A stretch of 30,318 nt of DNA from a virus, in IMG/VR virus record IMGVR_UViG_3300042896_000682, positions 1-30,318 of that record. One strand, written 5' to 3'. Positions 1 to 9,238 of this stretch are shown here, in pieces. Within the stretch, counting starts at the first letter, position 1. Every line of letters starts with the position of its first letter. A model generated the notes under the pieces. That model searched no databases. It was not told where the DNA came from and was given only the letters and a program-made list of their open reading frames with translations. Made by a program: the position numbers and the translations under genes.

Positions 1-612
1 AGCTAATGCCAATTGAACTGTTGCGGCTCCAGTATTTTTGTCTAATGCTACGAAGTTGTCTGCGAACTCAGGAAGTGTTTTTAAATACTGTAAAGTAGGA
101 ATCAAACCTTTATCAATGATATTGTAGAAAGGAGCTTTCACAACCTCATCAGTCAAGATGTCTTGTGCTGCAATTCCGGAATCACTTAACAACGCAATAC
201 GCTGTAAATCCAAAGCCATTGCTTTAGCTACTAAATCCTGAATGAACAAAGCCATTTCAGTACCAGTCAAATCTTTTCTTTTGTATCCGTTATTCAAACC
301 CCATTGTAAGAATGAGTTTTCGAAATCAGCATAACAATATTCCAATTTAACTTCCGCTAATTTTGGATTCCATTTTTGCGAGAATGCTGGGAAATCAGGA
401 GAAATACCATTACCTCCACATCCTGCTGATGCTTTAGTGATGTATTCAAATCCTTTCATTGCGGCTACTTGCTGACCTCCTTTAATACCAGGAACAATGG
501 TAAAGAAGTTTTCAGTTGGCTCATAGAATAAATCGTTCATTACGATTTCTCTTGTGTCTTGGATGAAGCGATCACTTGTCGCTAAATCTTTAAAATCGGC
601 TATTAATCCCAT
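1..612 (-). CDS. major capsid protein, N-terminal part (runs off window)
   Basis: Translating the minus strand from the ATG at 612 gives 204 codons with no stop; the gene continues beyond base 1. The protein starts MGLIADFKDLATSDRF and contains a central EYCYADFENSFLQWG stretch, a pattern I associate with major capsid proteins of Bacteroidota siphophages. It would form the icosahedral shell. It lies 3 bp downstream of the protease/scaffold gene, the usual order for protease, scaffold and capsid. The family call rests on recall of sequence style plus context; the C-terminal half is not visible. Confidence 0.7.
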   Translation of the reverse strand, partial: MGLIADFKDLATSDRFIQDTREIVMNDLFYEPTENFFTIVPGIKGGQQVAAMKGFEYITKASAGCGGNGISPDFPAFSQKWNPKLAEVKLEYCYADFENSFLQWGLNNGYKRKDLTGTEMALFIQDLVAKAMALDLQRIALLSDSGIAAQDILTDEVVKAPFYNIIDKGLIPTLQYLKTLPEFADNFVALDKNTGAATVQLALA

Positions 613-615
613 TTC

Positions 616-1860
616 TTATTTCTTTTTTTCGTTTAACTTCTTTCTTGCTTCAGCTACTTTGTCGGCATCATATCCGGCAACGACTGGTTTCTTTTTCTCT
701 GGTGTTTCAACTGGTGGAACATCATACTTTGATTTCACTGTTTTACCCATTTCAGTTACTCGCTTGTCAACTTTTCCAAATTGCTCACCTAGTAATTCAA
801 ATGCTTCTTCATTATCTTTTTGCGCCGATTCAAATTTTGATTTGAAAGCTGAAAAAGATTTGCCAATTGCATTTACTGAATTCATCACTTCTTGAAGTGT
901 TGGTTCCGTTTCATTGGCTGCTTCAGGAGTATCATTGATTTCAGTAATTGTACCATCTACGGTAACAATTGAACCACCATCAGGCAGTAAGTGCGTAGCG
1001 TTGTCTTTTCCCTCTTCATTGGGAACTGGACCGCCAGCATCATCTACGACATTGTCGCCAACTTGTGGCATTTCAGCATCAGTAACAACAGTAACGATAG
1101 AGCCATCAGCCAAAGTGATATCTAAATCGAAAGTGTCTTCTTTCGTGCTGAACTTCTTTTTTAGTTTGTCTAAAAAGCTCATATTAAAATTGATTAAGGA
1201 TTTACGATTGTGGTAATTGAAATAGCGTTCAAAGAAATCTTGAATGATTTCAGGGTTTTTGTTTACGCTTTCAAAAAGTGCTGGATTTTCGTCTAAGAAT
1301 TGCGTTACAACTATTCCTAAATCGTTTGGATTTGATGAAAAAAGAGCGTTTGTAGCTGCTGGATCATCCACTAAATCAGAAGAGGTAATGTCATTTAATT
1401 CTAAAACTTCAAATCCTTCTACTAAAGTTGGCTTTTCATTTCTGATATGGGTAATGTGAATTGAATTTCCGAACATATCAGGGTTTGATTCTGACATATC
1501 CATGATATAATCATACATCATAATTCCTTTTCCTTCTACCTGTGTTTTTTTAGTGATAGGATCTAGATGCAAATCAGCAAAGCAATTGCCATTTTGAATA
1601 TTGAAGTTCTTGTAACGGCCAATATAAGTACCTAATGATGTAGCGCACATGCTTGGATGACCAAAACGGGATTTCACTCCTTGCGTTTGTGCATTGCCTT
1701 TTTCGACTAAAGAAATAATAAACTTCTCATCGAAATAAGAATCATTCTTATTCTTCCCAAAATTCGCAATTGATACATTTTTCAATACATCATTTTCCCT
1801 ATCCACATTTATATGTGAAGAGCTGAAATTTGGCAAGGAATTGAATTGTTTTTTTGACAT
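616..1860 (-). CDS. prohead protease fused to scaffold domain
   Basis: A 414-residue protein. The N-terminal ~175 residues look like a phage prohead serine protease: SRFGHPSMC with candidate catalytic His68, MFGNSIH with candidate Ser133, and SDLVDDPAATNALF at 161-174, the end motif seen in such proteases. Residues 227-414 are acidic and then coiled and Lys-rich, as expected for an internal scaffold. Met227 (codon at 1182) begins MSFLDKLKKKF and could be a second start giving scaffold alone. The next gene is the capsid protein, so the role is capsid assembly and maturation. Palindrome copy 1 ends 4 bp upstream of the ATG. The catalytic assignments are inferred by motif. Confidence 0.75.
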   Translation of the reverse strand: MSKKQFNSLPNFSSSHINVDRENDVLKNVSIANFGKNKNDSYFDEKFIISLVEKGNAQTQGVKSRFGHPSMCATSLGTYIGRYKNFNIQNGNCFADLHLDPITKKTQVEGKGIMMYDYIMDMSESNPDMFGNSIHITHIRNEKPTLVEGFEVLELNDITSSDLVDDPAATNALFSSNPNDLGIVVTQFLDENPALFESVNKNPEIIQDFFERYFNYHNRKSLINFNMSFLDKLKKKFSTKEDTFDLDITLADGSIVTVVTDAEMPQVGDNVVDDAGGPVPNEEGKDNATHLLPDGGSIVTVDGTITEINDTPEAANETEPTLQEVMNSVNAIGKSFSAFKSKFESAQKDNEEAFELLGEQFGKVDKRVTEMGKTVKSKYDVPPVETPEKKKPVVAGYDADKVAEARKKLNEKKK

Positions 1861-1864
1861 ATCA

Positions 1865-1881
1865 GTAATATATTATATTAC
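1865..1881. promoter_or_regulatory. 17-bp palindrome, copy 1
   Basis: GTAATATATTATATTAC, a palindrome apart from its central base, identical to the copy at 12833-12849. It lies 4 bp upstream of the protease/scaffold ATG (minus strand) and 49 bp upstream of the -7 box of the rightward gene at 1943, so it could act on either. No TAnnTTTG box follows it on the minus strand. Candidate operator. Confidence 0.6.
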
Positions 1882-1930
1882 CTACAAAGTAAAGAAGTAT
1901 TTTAAATTTTAATAGTTAACAGAAATTAGC

Positions 1931-1938
1931 TATATTTG
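1931..1938 (+). promoter_or_regulatory. -7 promoter box TATATTTG, near-leaderless
   Basis: TATATTTG matches the Bacteroidota -7 consensus TAnnTTTG. Only four bases separate it from the ATG at 1943, so transcription would start at or next to the start codon and give a leaderless or near-leaderless mRNA. No clear -33 TTG is seen at about 19 bp upstream. Confidence 0.55.
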
Positions 1939-1942
1939 TGAT

Positions 1943-2230
1943 ATGATTGTACTTTATGTTTTGGGAGCTTTATTTTTAATTATTGCCTGCTACTTGTGGG
2001 TGAAGTTTGTATTGGCTTTGTGCAATATATTGAACAATTATTTTAACCGGAATAAAATTAAAGAGAATGCCAATCCGTACATTATTGAGCAAAAAGCAAG
2101 GATGTGGAATGACCAACAATATGAAGATTATTTGAAGTGGATGCGAACGAAAGGCGAAGGAATGACCATTGAAAAGATAATGACAAAAGACGAATTTGAA
2201 GCCAACGAAAAAATAAAAAAGTACCTATAG
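1943..2230 (+). CDS. small membrane protein, probable moron
   Basis: A 95-residue protein with one strong N-terminal hydrophobic segment (residues 2-30, IVLYVLGALFLIIACYLW) followed by a charged, Trp-rich cytoplasmic tail (MWNDQQYEDYLKWMRTKGEG). I do not recognise a family. It is the only rightward gene inside the leftward late module. It has its own TATATTTG promoter box and ends in a shared hairpin terminator, facing the gene at 2244-2465. That independent unit is typical of a moron, a host-expressed prophage gene. Superinfection exclusion is a common job for small phage membrane proteins, but nothing here proves it. Confidence 0.75.
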   Translation: MIVLYVLGALFLIIACYLWVKFVLALCNILNNYFNRNKIKENANPYIIEQKARMWNDQQYEDYLKWMRTKGEGMTIEKIMTKDEFEANEKIKKYL

Positions 2231-2247
2231 ATTAGGTACTTTTTTAT
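2213..2247. terminator. bidirectional terminator of two convergent genes
   Basis: Stem GTACCT (2221-2226) and AGGTAC (2234-2239) around a 7-base loop, extended by an A run on the left and a T run on the right, so it is a terminator on both strands. The stop codon of the rightward gene (2228-2230) lies in the loop and the stop of the leftward gene (2244-2246) in the T run. Confidence 0.8.
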
Positions 2248-2465
2248 TTGGATAAATCAGAAACTATTTTCTTTATGCTTTGCCAACTTAATTTATGATC
2301 TTCTGCTAAAAATTCATAACAACAATACACACATACCTTTTGATTCCTTAGTTCATGGAACTTTTCAAATATTCCTATATTTCTAATCCAAGAAGGATCT
2401 ATTAAACCTATCTGGGTAAGTTCTTTTATTTCTACGGTACGGTGTTTCAATTTCGTGTATAGCAT
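2244..2465 (-). CDS. hypothetical 73-residue protein
   Basis: MLYTKLKHRTVEIKELTQIG and onward; no recognised family. It contains a Cys cluster (VCVYCCYEF, residues 44-52) that could bind metal or be fortuitous. The ATG at 2465 lies four bases after a TATATTTG box (2470-2477), the same near-leaderless layout as the facing gene at 1943. Palindrome copy 2 abuts the box. The two convergent genes share one bidirectional terminator and look like an inserted two-gene cassette between the Cys-rich gene and the protease. Confidence 0.65.
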   Translation of the reverse strand: MLYTKLKHRTVEIKELTQIGLIDPSWIRNIGIFEKFHELRNQKVCVYCCYEFLAEDHKLSWQSIKKIVSDLSK

Positions 2466-2469
2466 GAAA

Positions 2470-2494
2470 CAAATATAGTAATATTTTATATTAC
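2470..2494 (-). promoter_or_regulatory. promoter box plus palindrome copy 2
   Basis: On the minus strand the palindrome GTAATATAAAATATTAC (2478-2494) is followed directly by TATATTTG (2470-2477) and, four bases later, the ATG at 2465. The palindrome lies where the spacer between -33 and -7 would be, so a bound protein should affect initiation. Its outer end overlaps the stop codon of the upstream gene (2491-2493). Confidence 0.6.
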
Positions 2495-2745
2495 CATAAA
2501 CCTTTAGGACATTTATAATCTTTGCTTCTCACCGCTGTAGAAAGTGGACAACCACAATCATCACAATACATTCCTTGAATTTCACTTATGGAGTAATCCG
2601 GTAAGATGGCAGTGTGTAAACCATGTTTTGCAAATGGACAACTTATACAAATTTCAGCTCTTTTTTTTGCCATCTCTAAAGTGGCTGGAGAACTTCCTTG
2701 TAAGTAGTTTCCCCAACCGTCTAGTATATCATCTACTTTACTCAT
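2491..2745 (-). CDS. small Cys-rich, probably zinc-binding phage protein
   Basis: An 84-residue protein with Cys33, Cys36 (CISC), Cys61, Cys64, Cys66 (CDDCGC) and Cys79 (CPKGLW), spaced as in a zinc-ribbon-like fold. It sits 3 bp after the tape measure stop and is cotranscribed with the tail genes. Small Cys-rich proteins of this type accompany Bacteroidota phage structural genes; their role is not known to me. Its stop codon is embedded in palindrome copy 2. Confidence 0.7.
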   Translation of the reverse strand: MSKVDDILDGWGNYLQGSSPATLEMAKKRAEICISCPFAKHGLHTAILPDYSISEIQGMYCDDCGCPLSTAVRSKDYKCPKGLW

Positions 2746-2748
2746 GTT

Positions 2749-5604
2749 TTAAAAATTTGCACCATTTACAACATCAACATACGAATTATTTTGCAAATGA
2801 AAATCAACTAAGCTCAGTTGATTTGGGGGTAATGATTTATTTGCTTGTGCAACCTTACTTGCAAGTAAATCATAATCTATAGGTTGTGCTTGTGGAACTT
2901 GCGTATTATTGAAAGTATTCAAAACAGATGTAGGGTAAGGAATGCCACCTCCAGCAAATCCTACTCCACCTCCAGCTTGGTTAATTGCAGAAAGCAAAGG
3001 TTTGAACATAGCTGTAGATTTAGCATTAATTACGCTTTCACCTCTGGATAAATTAGCTGGTATGCTGTCGCTAGTTGTTGTTCCTGGTCCATCTAAATCA
3101 ATTGCTCCTTTAGCCAATTTAATACCCGAAATTTTAGATGCCTGTACAACTCCACCAGCAATAATTAAACCTCCCTGTATATTAGCAACAACGGCAGCTC
3201 CTGCATGTGCTGATGATCCAACAAAATCATAAGATGCCGCACTAGCAGCCGCTTTAAGAGTCTCTTTTCCACCAATCTGAAACGCTTCACTTGCATTTTT
3301 ATAAGTAATAATACCTACTTCGGCCAGTGCAGCTGCTTTTGCTACTGCTGTGTTTTCTCCAAACAACCCCTTTATCATTGAGAATGTTTTTAAATAAGAA
3401 TCTAATTTATAATTTCTTAAATCAGTGTCTAACTGTTTTTGAATAACTGCATATTTATCTTCAATTAGTTTTTTATTCGCACCGCTTTTTTCTGCTGCTG
3501 CTAATTCTTGCGCTAAATTATTATCTAATTGTAATTGTCTTGATTCAAATTCACTTTCTGTAGCAGCTATTTTATTTTCAAGGTCAATTGCTTTTTTGTC
3601 TAAATCTTCTTGCGCCTTAGTTTCTTGAAGTGCTTTGTTATCTTCAGCAACTTTATCATCAATAGCCTTGATTGCATCGGCATATTGCTGGGCGTTGATT
3701 TGCCCCGTTTCCAGCCTTTGGGTTTGATAGGCTGCTTCGGCTTCTGAAACTCTATTGATACGGTCCAGTTCTTGCGATACTAACTCATCCGTTAAGAATT
3801 TGTTTGCTTCAAGTTTAGATTTATTTGCATCGAGATAAGCGGTAAGTTCTATTTGAGCATTGGCTAAAGTAATTTCAGCTTGCTTTTTTAAGAACTCATT
3901 TTTGATGTTTAACGATTGTAATTCAAATTCCGTTTGCGTAATCTTTTTTACATCAAATTCTTTTTTAGAAAGGGCTAACTTTTTATCTCGAATTTGCTCT
4001 TCTAGTTTTAAATTTTCTTCTAATGATTTTGCACGGATACCTTGTTGAGCTATGAAAAGTTCTATTTCTTTTTTTGACTGCTCAATACCTTTATCAATTG
4101 CTTTTTGAGCCTCATCAAAGCGTTTCTTTTTATCTGCTTCTGCCTTTTGTGCATTGGCTTCCACTTTGGCTTGTGCCTTCTCTATTTTATCCTGAGCACG
4201 TTGTTCATCTTCAGCCTGCTTGTTTCGGTTATCTATAACAGAATTGGTTGCTTCTTTCAATTTATTATAAGCATCGGTTGTGATTTTCCCATTATTTAAT
4301 AGCTGATTCGCTACGGCCAAATCTCCAAAACGTATGCTTGCTTCCAAACGCTTCTGATCTACTTTATTTAGTTCCTGAGCCGTATTAATAGCGGACTGTA
4401 AAGACAAATCCAGCGTCTTATTATTAACTTCAGTTCTGTTTGCAGATAGTTTTTCAAAGTTTTTATTAATTCTTTTTTCTATTTCCTGTTCTTCTTTGGC
4501 CGTAAGGTCTTTTGATTTCAATCTTATTTTATCCAATGCTATTTGGCTTTCAATATTCTTGTTTCTGACCTCGTAAATATCCTTCAAATCGCCTAATCCT
4601 TGTTCTGCTTCTTTCAAAAGTGCGGCTGCTTTGGCTGCATTTCCAACCTCCTTAGAGAAACTTTTTATACTATCTATAGGATGAGCAATAAGATTCCCTA
4701 TTTTACTAAATGCATCACCTATACTGGTAATATTAGAAACAAACTTTACTATTAGTTGACTTGCTTTATCGATTGCTCCTCCTATTCCAGCAGTTGCTTG
4801 TTCGATTAAATCCATAACTGGATCTAATTTTGAAAGTCCGTTAACTAATAATCCAACTCCAATAATCAGCAACCCAATTCCTGTAGCTGCTAAGGCGAGT
4901 TTGAAAATACGTAATGCACCACTTCCAACTTCGGTAGCAATTGCACCGGCTTTTTGTGCCTTTCCTAATCCTTCAGTTTCGGCACCTGCATTTTTTATCT
5001 GGGAAAGACTACTTTCAAGTTCATCCCCCATTTTTGAGTAAACTGTTTTGAAGTTGTTGGTAAATTGAGTTATGTTCTGAATTTGCCCTCCAAACAAACC
5101 GCTTTCTTCAATTGCTCCGGTTATAGCAGTTTTATAATCGCCAATACCTATTTTCTGCTGTTCATAACCAGAAACATTTTCTTTAATAAATTTGTTGTTA
5201 GCGTCAAGTTTTGCGTTTATCTCAGCAGCCAAACGTGCTTCACTTTCTTTGGATAAATTTAATTCGTTTCGAATCTTCAAAAGTTCCGAATTACTTTGTC
5301 GTGCAGCCGAAATAGAATTAATTTCCTTGTCTAATGACAAACCTACCTTTTGATTTATCGTGAGGTACTTGTCATTTACTTGGGCCAAGTTTGCTAGTTG
5401 CTTTTGATTTAAATTATATTCTCCTGATACTTTATTTAATTGAGCTGCTAACTTTACATAGGTTTCACTATTGGTATCTCCTGACTTTTTCAAATCATTT
5501 TGTGAAGATTTGAGTTTATCCAACTCTGTTTTAAGCTGAACCGATTTTGCAATGATGGCTTCAACATCAATATCTAATTCGAGTAATTTTCTTTTGTCTG
5601 CCAT
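2749..5604 (-). CDS. tail tape measure protein
   Basis: A 951-residue protein, the longest in the window. The N-terminal ~140 residues and the region ~330-680 are rich in Lys, Glu, Ala and Gln and predicted coiled coil. Residues ~233-257 (LALAATGIGLLIIGVGLLV) form a hydrophobic segment, with further Gly/Ala-rich stretches near 740-830. This pattern is the hallmark of tape measure proteins, which set siphophage tail length and help DNA entry. The start ATG overlaps the stop of the upstream tail gene by one base (TAATG), implying coupling. Confidence 0.85.
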   Translation of the reverse strand: MADKRKLLELDIDVEAIIAKSVQLKTELDKLKSSQNDLKKSGDTNSETYVKLAAQLNKVSGEYNLNQKQLANLAQVNDKYLTINQKVGLSLDKEINSISAARQSNSELLKIRNELNLSKESEARLAAEINAKLDANNKFIKENVSGYEQQKIGIGDYKTAITGAIEESGLFGGQIQNITQFTNNFKTVYSKMGDELESSLSQIKNAGAETEGLGKAQKAGAIATEVGSGALRIFKLALAATGIGLLIIGVGLLVNGLSKLDPVMDLIEQATAGIGGAIDKASQLIVKFVSNITSIGDAFSKIGNLIAHPIDSIKSFSKEVGNAAKAAALLKEAEQGLGDLKDIYEVRNKNIESQIALDKIRLKSKDLTAKEEQEIEKRINKNFEKLSANRTEVNNKTLDLSLQSAINTAQELNKVDQKRLEASIRFGDLAVANQLLNNGKITTDAYNKLKEATNSVIDNRNKQAEDEQRAQDKIEKAQAKVEANAQKAEADKKKRFDEAQKAIDKGIEQSKKEIELFIAQQGIRAKSLEENLKLEEQIRDKKLALSKKEFDVKKITQTEFELQSLNIKNEFLKKQAEITLANAQIELTAYLDANKSKLEANKFLTDELVSQELDRINRVSEAEAAYQTQRLETGQINAQQYADAIKAIDDKVAEDNKALQETKAQEDLDKKAIDLENKIAATESEFESRQLQLDNNLAQELAAAEKSGANKKLIEDKYAVIQKQLDTDLRNYKLDSYLKTFSMIKGLFGENTAVAKAAALAEVGIITYKNASEAFQIGGKETLKAAASAASYDFVGSSAHAGAAVVANIQGGLIIAGGVVQASKISGIKLAKGAIDLDGPGTTTSDSIPANLSRGESVINAKSTAMFKPLLSAINQAGGGVGFAGGGIPYPTSVLNTFNNTQVPQAQPIDYDLLASKVAQANKSLPPNQLSLVDFHLQNNSYVDVVNGANF

Positions 5605-8084
5605 TATGAATTTGAATTAACTGTGTTTGAATTAACTGAACTATGTGAAAGTGTTATAGCGTGAACAACCGGAGTATCATCAAATGCTTTATGACCAAGT
5701 TCCTGAACAACATATCCTGTTTGCGTTGTAATATTAAAGCTGTTGGAGTTGTACCCATAAGGAGAGGTTGCTCCTAAATCTATATTGTTTGGCACTTGTA
5801 AATCTGTTGTATAATCTATTCTAACGGTTCTTACATTACCTACAATTGAGAGTGTCTGAACATTAGTGATGGTAATATAAGTTAGTTCTGGACCGGGTGG
5901 AACATAACTGCAAGTTGCTGTATTTTCAAAACTCCAAATGTTTGAATTGATATCTACAGATGGAATTCTTAAATAAAATTGCCAATAACCACCTGTTAGA
6001 ACTGTTATTGTTATTTGATTTGTTGCGGCATTCACAACAGCATTATAATAATATTGCGGATCTAATACAGGAGGTGGAATTACTCCGAAAGAATTAGGAA
6101 ATCCAATTACATTAATTTCTTTGGGTAATATAAAATCTGTGTTGAAATCAATAACTACATCACAATCCGTAGTTGTTATATTCGTAATAGAAATATAAGT
6201 GCCTGGTTCCGGTATTGGAGACTCCAACGTTTTAAGATAATCTACTTCAATAATTTCGCATTTAGTTTTTTTTCCTTTTATAAAATTTATGATTTTATTT
6301 ACCAAATAGTAACTTGCGAATTGTTCCACATAGATCAAGTTCTTAAAAGTGAACGCTTCTACATCAGTAGTTTTAAGATTAAAATTTACTTCTATAGTTT
6401 TTGATTTATCCAATATGCTTTCCATTTCAGCATAATTATCATAAATAATCTCCTGATATTTTAATCTTGAATAATTTTCTTTTTTGATTACTGATACTGT
6501 AGTTTCTGTATTTAAACTTTGTGAGCCTATAAGTATTGGTTCGCTAAAAGTGTGTGCTTCTGCTCTTAAAAAATAATATCTACCTGTCAATTCTTTGTAC
6601 TCAACAGTACTGTCATCTTTAATTTCCTTACTCCAAAATTTATAGACGTTCACTATTAATCCTTCTACGTATGACTTTAATTTTTCAGGACTATAAATTT
6701 TTGATGCTATGATGGTTACTTCATCATTTAGATTCTCATTGTTTACCGATATGAAGCCATCATTATAATTTACATTATCATCGTTATATCTGTATTTGAA
6801 ATTATTCTTTTTAGCATAATTCGAACAAGTATATTTTTCAGCTCCCTTTTCAGGAAACTTACTGGACCAATCAACAATCTCATTACCTTGCAAAATTTCT
6901 TTTAAGGTTCTAAAATCAACATTATTTGAATATTTGTCTTTAAACATGGTAAGACCGAAATCTTGCATAATCTCATTAATGAAATCTTTTACTTTAAAAT
7001 TTATAAGGGCCTCATCAAAATTAGCATCATAGCCTAAAATATAATCTAGTGTTGTTTGAATACTTCCTGAAAATGTAGCGTTTAAAAAAGCGACATTACC
7101 TAAATATAATTTATCTCCTGAATTTGCAGCAATAACAAATGATTCGTTTATCGCTCCGTTAACCGTTCCGTTTGATTTGATTTCTCCTATGCTGTTTACC
7201 AAAAACCAACTGATTAAACCACTCGGATTGCTGTCTATATAAAAAACACCTTCGACTTTTAAACGGTAGGAACCATCGTTTTTTATAAGTATTATTTCTG
7301 GATTTGCATTGTTATCCGCATTTGCTGTATCAAAGTTATTAGGCAAGCATGAAAGATTGTAGGAGAATGTTAAATCTGAATTCCAGATTGTTTTTAATTG
7401 TGATTCTTGTGAAGAGATTGGAGTAATTATAGGTTCAAGTGTAGGCACTGGCTTTGGGTAAGTCATCCAATGATTTAGAAATTTATCCGATTCAAAAACA
7501 GAACCCGTATAAGTCATTCCGATAAACTGAAATATTCTATCCCATAAATAACTGATCCTTGCGCTTGGTAATTGATAATCTATATTTAAGGCATTGTTAG
7601 CTGTTTTATTATTTCCGTTATAATCCGCTATGATATACATGTAATTCAGAACACCACTAAAAGAGTTAATTACATTATCTAAGTTTTTTATATGGTTTAA
7701 GTCTGATATCCCAACATCACTAAGGCTTAAATTCTCAATTGCTTTATAGATATCAATATTACCATCATAAACATGTATTTCATATCCTTTATCGCTAGAA
7801 CCAGTAATATTTGCTCTTCCTTTGTAAATCATACAAACACCCGTTACAGCATCAAATAAATCGGCTGTGTTCTTTTGATAGGGTATGTTGGATTGATTGC
7901 CTGTCAAATAGAGTTTATCCATTGCACGAACATTGTTTGCAGTTGGCTTAACTGTAAATTTATTGGTGAAATTAGTTTGGCGGTTGTCCAGTCTGGCAAT
8001 GTCATTTACTTGTTTGGTTTGCGCTATTGGACTGGCTTCTGAAAGCTCTATTAAGTTCCCGTTTATGTAAAGAATGTAACTCAT
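5604..8084 (-). CDS. tail/baseplate protein
   Basis: An 826-residue protein beginning MSYILYINGNLIELSE, with NDIARLDNRQTNFTNKF near residues 28-44, a style I associate with distal-tail proteins of Bacteroidota phages. The C-terminus holds two related beta-rich modules starting YISITNITTTD and YITITNVQTL, which could bind a surface ligand. The last residues carry a short VNSN repeat encoded by a direct DNA repeat (TTTGAATTAACTG at 5611 and 5626). It overlaps the next tail gene upstream by 4 bp and the tape measure downstream by 1 bp. The exact tail role (distal tail, hub or fibre) is not resolved. Confidence 0.65.
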   Translation of the reverse strand: MSYILYINGNLIELSEASPIAQTKQVNDIARLDNRQTNFTNKFTVKPTANNVRAMDKLYLTGNQSNIPYQKNTADLFDAVTGVCMIYKGRANITGSSDKGYEIHVYDGNIDIYKAIENLSLSDVGISDLNHIKNLDNVINSFSGVLNYMYIIADYNGNNKTANNALNIDYQLPSARISYLWDRIFQFIGMTYTGSVFESDKFLNHWMTYPKPVPTLEPIITPISSQESQLKTIWNSDLTFSYNLSCLPNNFDTANADNNANPEIILIKNDGSYRLKVEGVFYIDSNPSGLISWFLVNSIGEIKSNGTVNGAINESFVIAANSGDKLYLGNVAFLNATFSGSIQTTLDYILGYDANFDEALINFKVKDFINEIMQDFGLTMFKDKYSNNVDFRTLKEILQGNEIVDWSSKFPEKGAEKYTCSNYAKKNNFKYRYNDDNVNYNDGFISVNNENLNDEVTIIASKIYSPEKLKSYVEGLIVNVYKFWSKEIKDDSTVEYKELTGRYYFLRAEAHTFSEPILIGSQSLNTETTVSVIKKENYSRLKYQEIIYDNYAEMESILDKSKTIEVNFNLKTTDVEAFTFKNLIYVEQFASYYLVNKIINFIKGKKTKCEIIEVDYLKTLESPIPEPGTYISITNITTTDCDVVIDFNTDFILPKEINVIGFPNSFGVIPPPVLDPQYYYNAVVNAATNQITITVLTGGYWQFYLRIPSVDINSNIWSFENTATCSYVPPGPELTYITITNVQTLSIVGNVRTVRIDYTTDLQVPNNIDLGATSPYGYNSNSFNITTQTGYVVQELGHKAFDDTPVVHAITLSHSSVNSNTVNSNS

Positions 8085-9238
8085 AGCGTTTGTGCGTTTC
8101 TTGCTGGTAAATCAAATTCTATATAATAATTGTAAAGCTTTTTACCAGGTGCTTGAGTTTGAAAGGAGTTTGTTTTTAATTTAATTTCCATCCAGTCCGT
8201 AAGATCTGATTTTGCGTAGCGTTCTCCTGTGAAGTAATAAATCTTTGGAGAATCTATTAATTCTTCAAAAATTAGTTTCTGGTTTTCGTTCAGCTTTTCA
8301 GCAGCACATCTAAAAGTTTCATCTCCTACTTTTCCTGTTTGTAAAGTTGGAGAAGTTGTATCTTCAAGATTATTGAACTCATTGTCAATTTCTCCAAGAT
8401 ATTTTGAACTTCTATTTCTGAAAAAGTTTTTAGACAATAGCCAGTAATTGAAGCGTCCGTACTTGTTTAAAAATTTAATGTAAACTCCACAATCACTATC
8501 CACTTTTTCAATATTGATATTGATGTTTTGATTTACTCCACCTATTAAAACCTGAATATCATTTTGACCAATTACCAACGGTAAAAAATTTTCTAATGTG
8601 ACATCGGTTCTACCATCTGAAAGGAACATCGAATTTACTTTTGATTTAGAATTGAAAGCATAGCTCAAACCGTTGGAGTTATTTTTTAAGGTGAAAGCTG
8701 CAACCGGATATTCTCTATTGTAAAATGAAAATTCAAACGGATAACCTTCCCAATATTTTAAGTAAGTTGTGTTGTTGGTTCTTTCAGCAACCGGAGACAA
8801 AACAATTATATGATTAGTAGCAAAAAGGATTTCATTCTTCTTGTAATTTTCCAACTGCTCCACTCCTGTAATGAAATGCAGGTTTCGTGTAGTCGTTTCG
8901 TTGGTACCGTTTGTAAAGTTTATTTTAAAAGTTATTACGCCTTCCATATAACAACCATTAGCCACATCATAAGTAAACGTGTTAGCATCTGAGCTGTTTA
9001 AATCATACACCAAATCATCTGCAAAGTTCTTTGTATTGATCTCTGAAGCGATGTAGTCTTGAAAGTTAAAATAGAATGAACCGTTAGGATGTGGATATAA
9101 TACAACATCGATTCCCAAGCCTGTAATTTGTGCGGTTTTAGGAATCAAAACAGAATCAGAATGAAATCGTACAATGTTATTATTATAAGCCATGAGAAGC
9201 TTATTTACAGCAATGTCTTTTGAAAATACTATAGCCAT
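8081..9238 (-). CDS. putative tail protein
   Basis: A 385-residue, beta-rich, mostly neutral protein starting MAIVFSKDIAVNKLLMAYNN. No catalytic motif or signal peptide is seen. It sits between the tail-completion-like genes and the large baseplate gene, with a 4-bp ATGA-type overlap downstream, so a structural tail role is inferred from context. I do not recognise a named family. Confidence 0.6.
   Translation of the reverse strand: MAIVFSKDIAVNKLLMAYNNNIVRFHSDSVLIPKTAQITGLGIDVVLYPHPNGSFYFNFQDYIASEINTKNFADDLVYDLNSSDANTFTYDVANGCYMEGVITFKINFTNGTNETTTRNLHFITGVEQLENYKKNEILFATNHIIVLSPVAERTNNTTYLKYWEGYPFEFSFYNREYPVAAFTLKNNSNGLSYAFNSKSKVNSMFLSDGRTDVTLENFLPLVIGQNDIQVLIGGVNQNININIEKVDSDCGVYIKFLNKYGRFNYWLLSKNFFRNRSSKYLGEIDNEFNNLEDTTSPTLQTGKVGDETFRCAAEKLNENQKLIFEELIDSPKIYYFTGERYAKSDLTDWMEIKLKTNSFQTQAPGKKLYNYYIEFDLPARNAQTL

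Noticed and set aside
2542-2882. 112-residue plus-strand frame over the tape measure end
   Set aside because: Shadow of two well-supported leftward genes.
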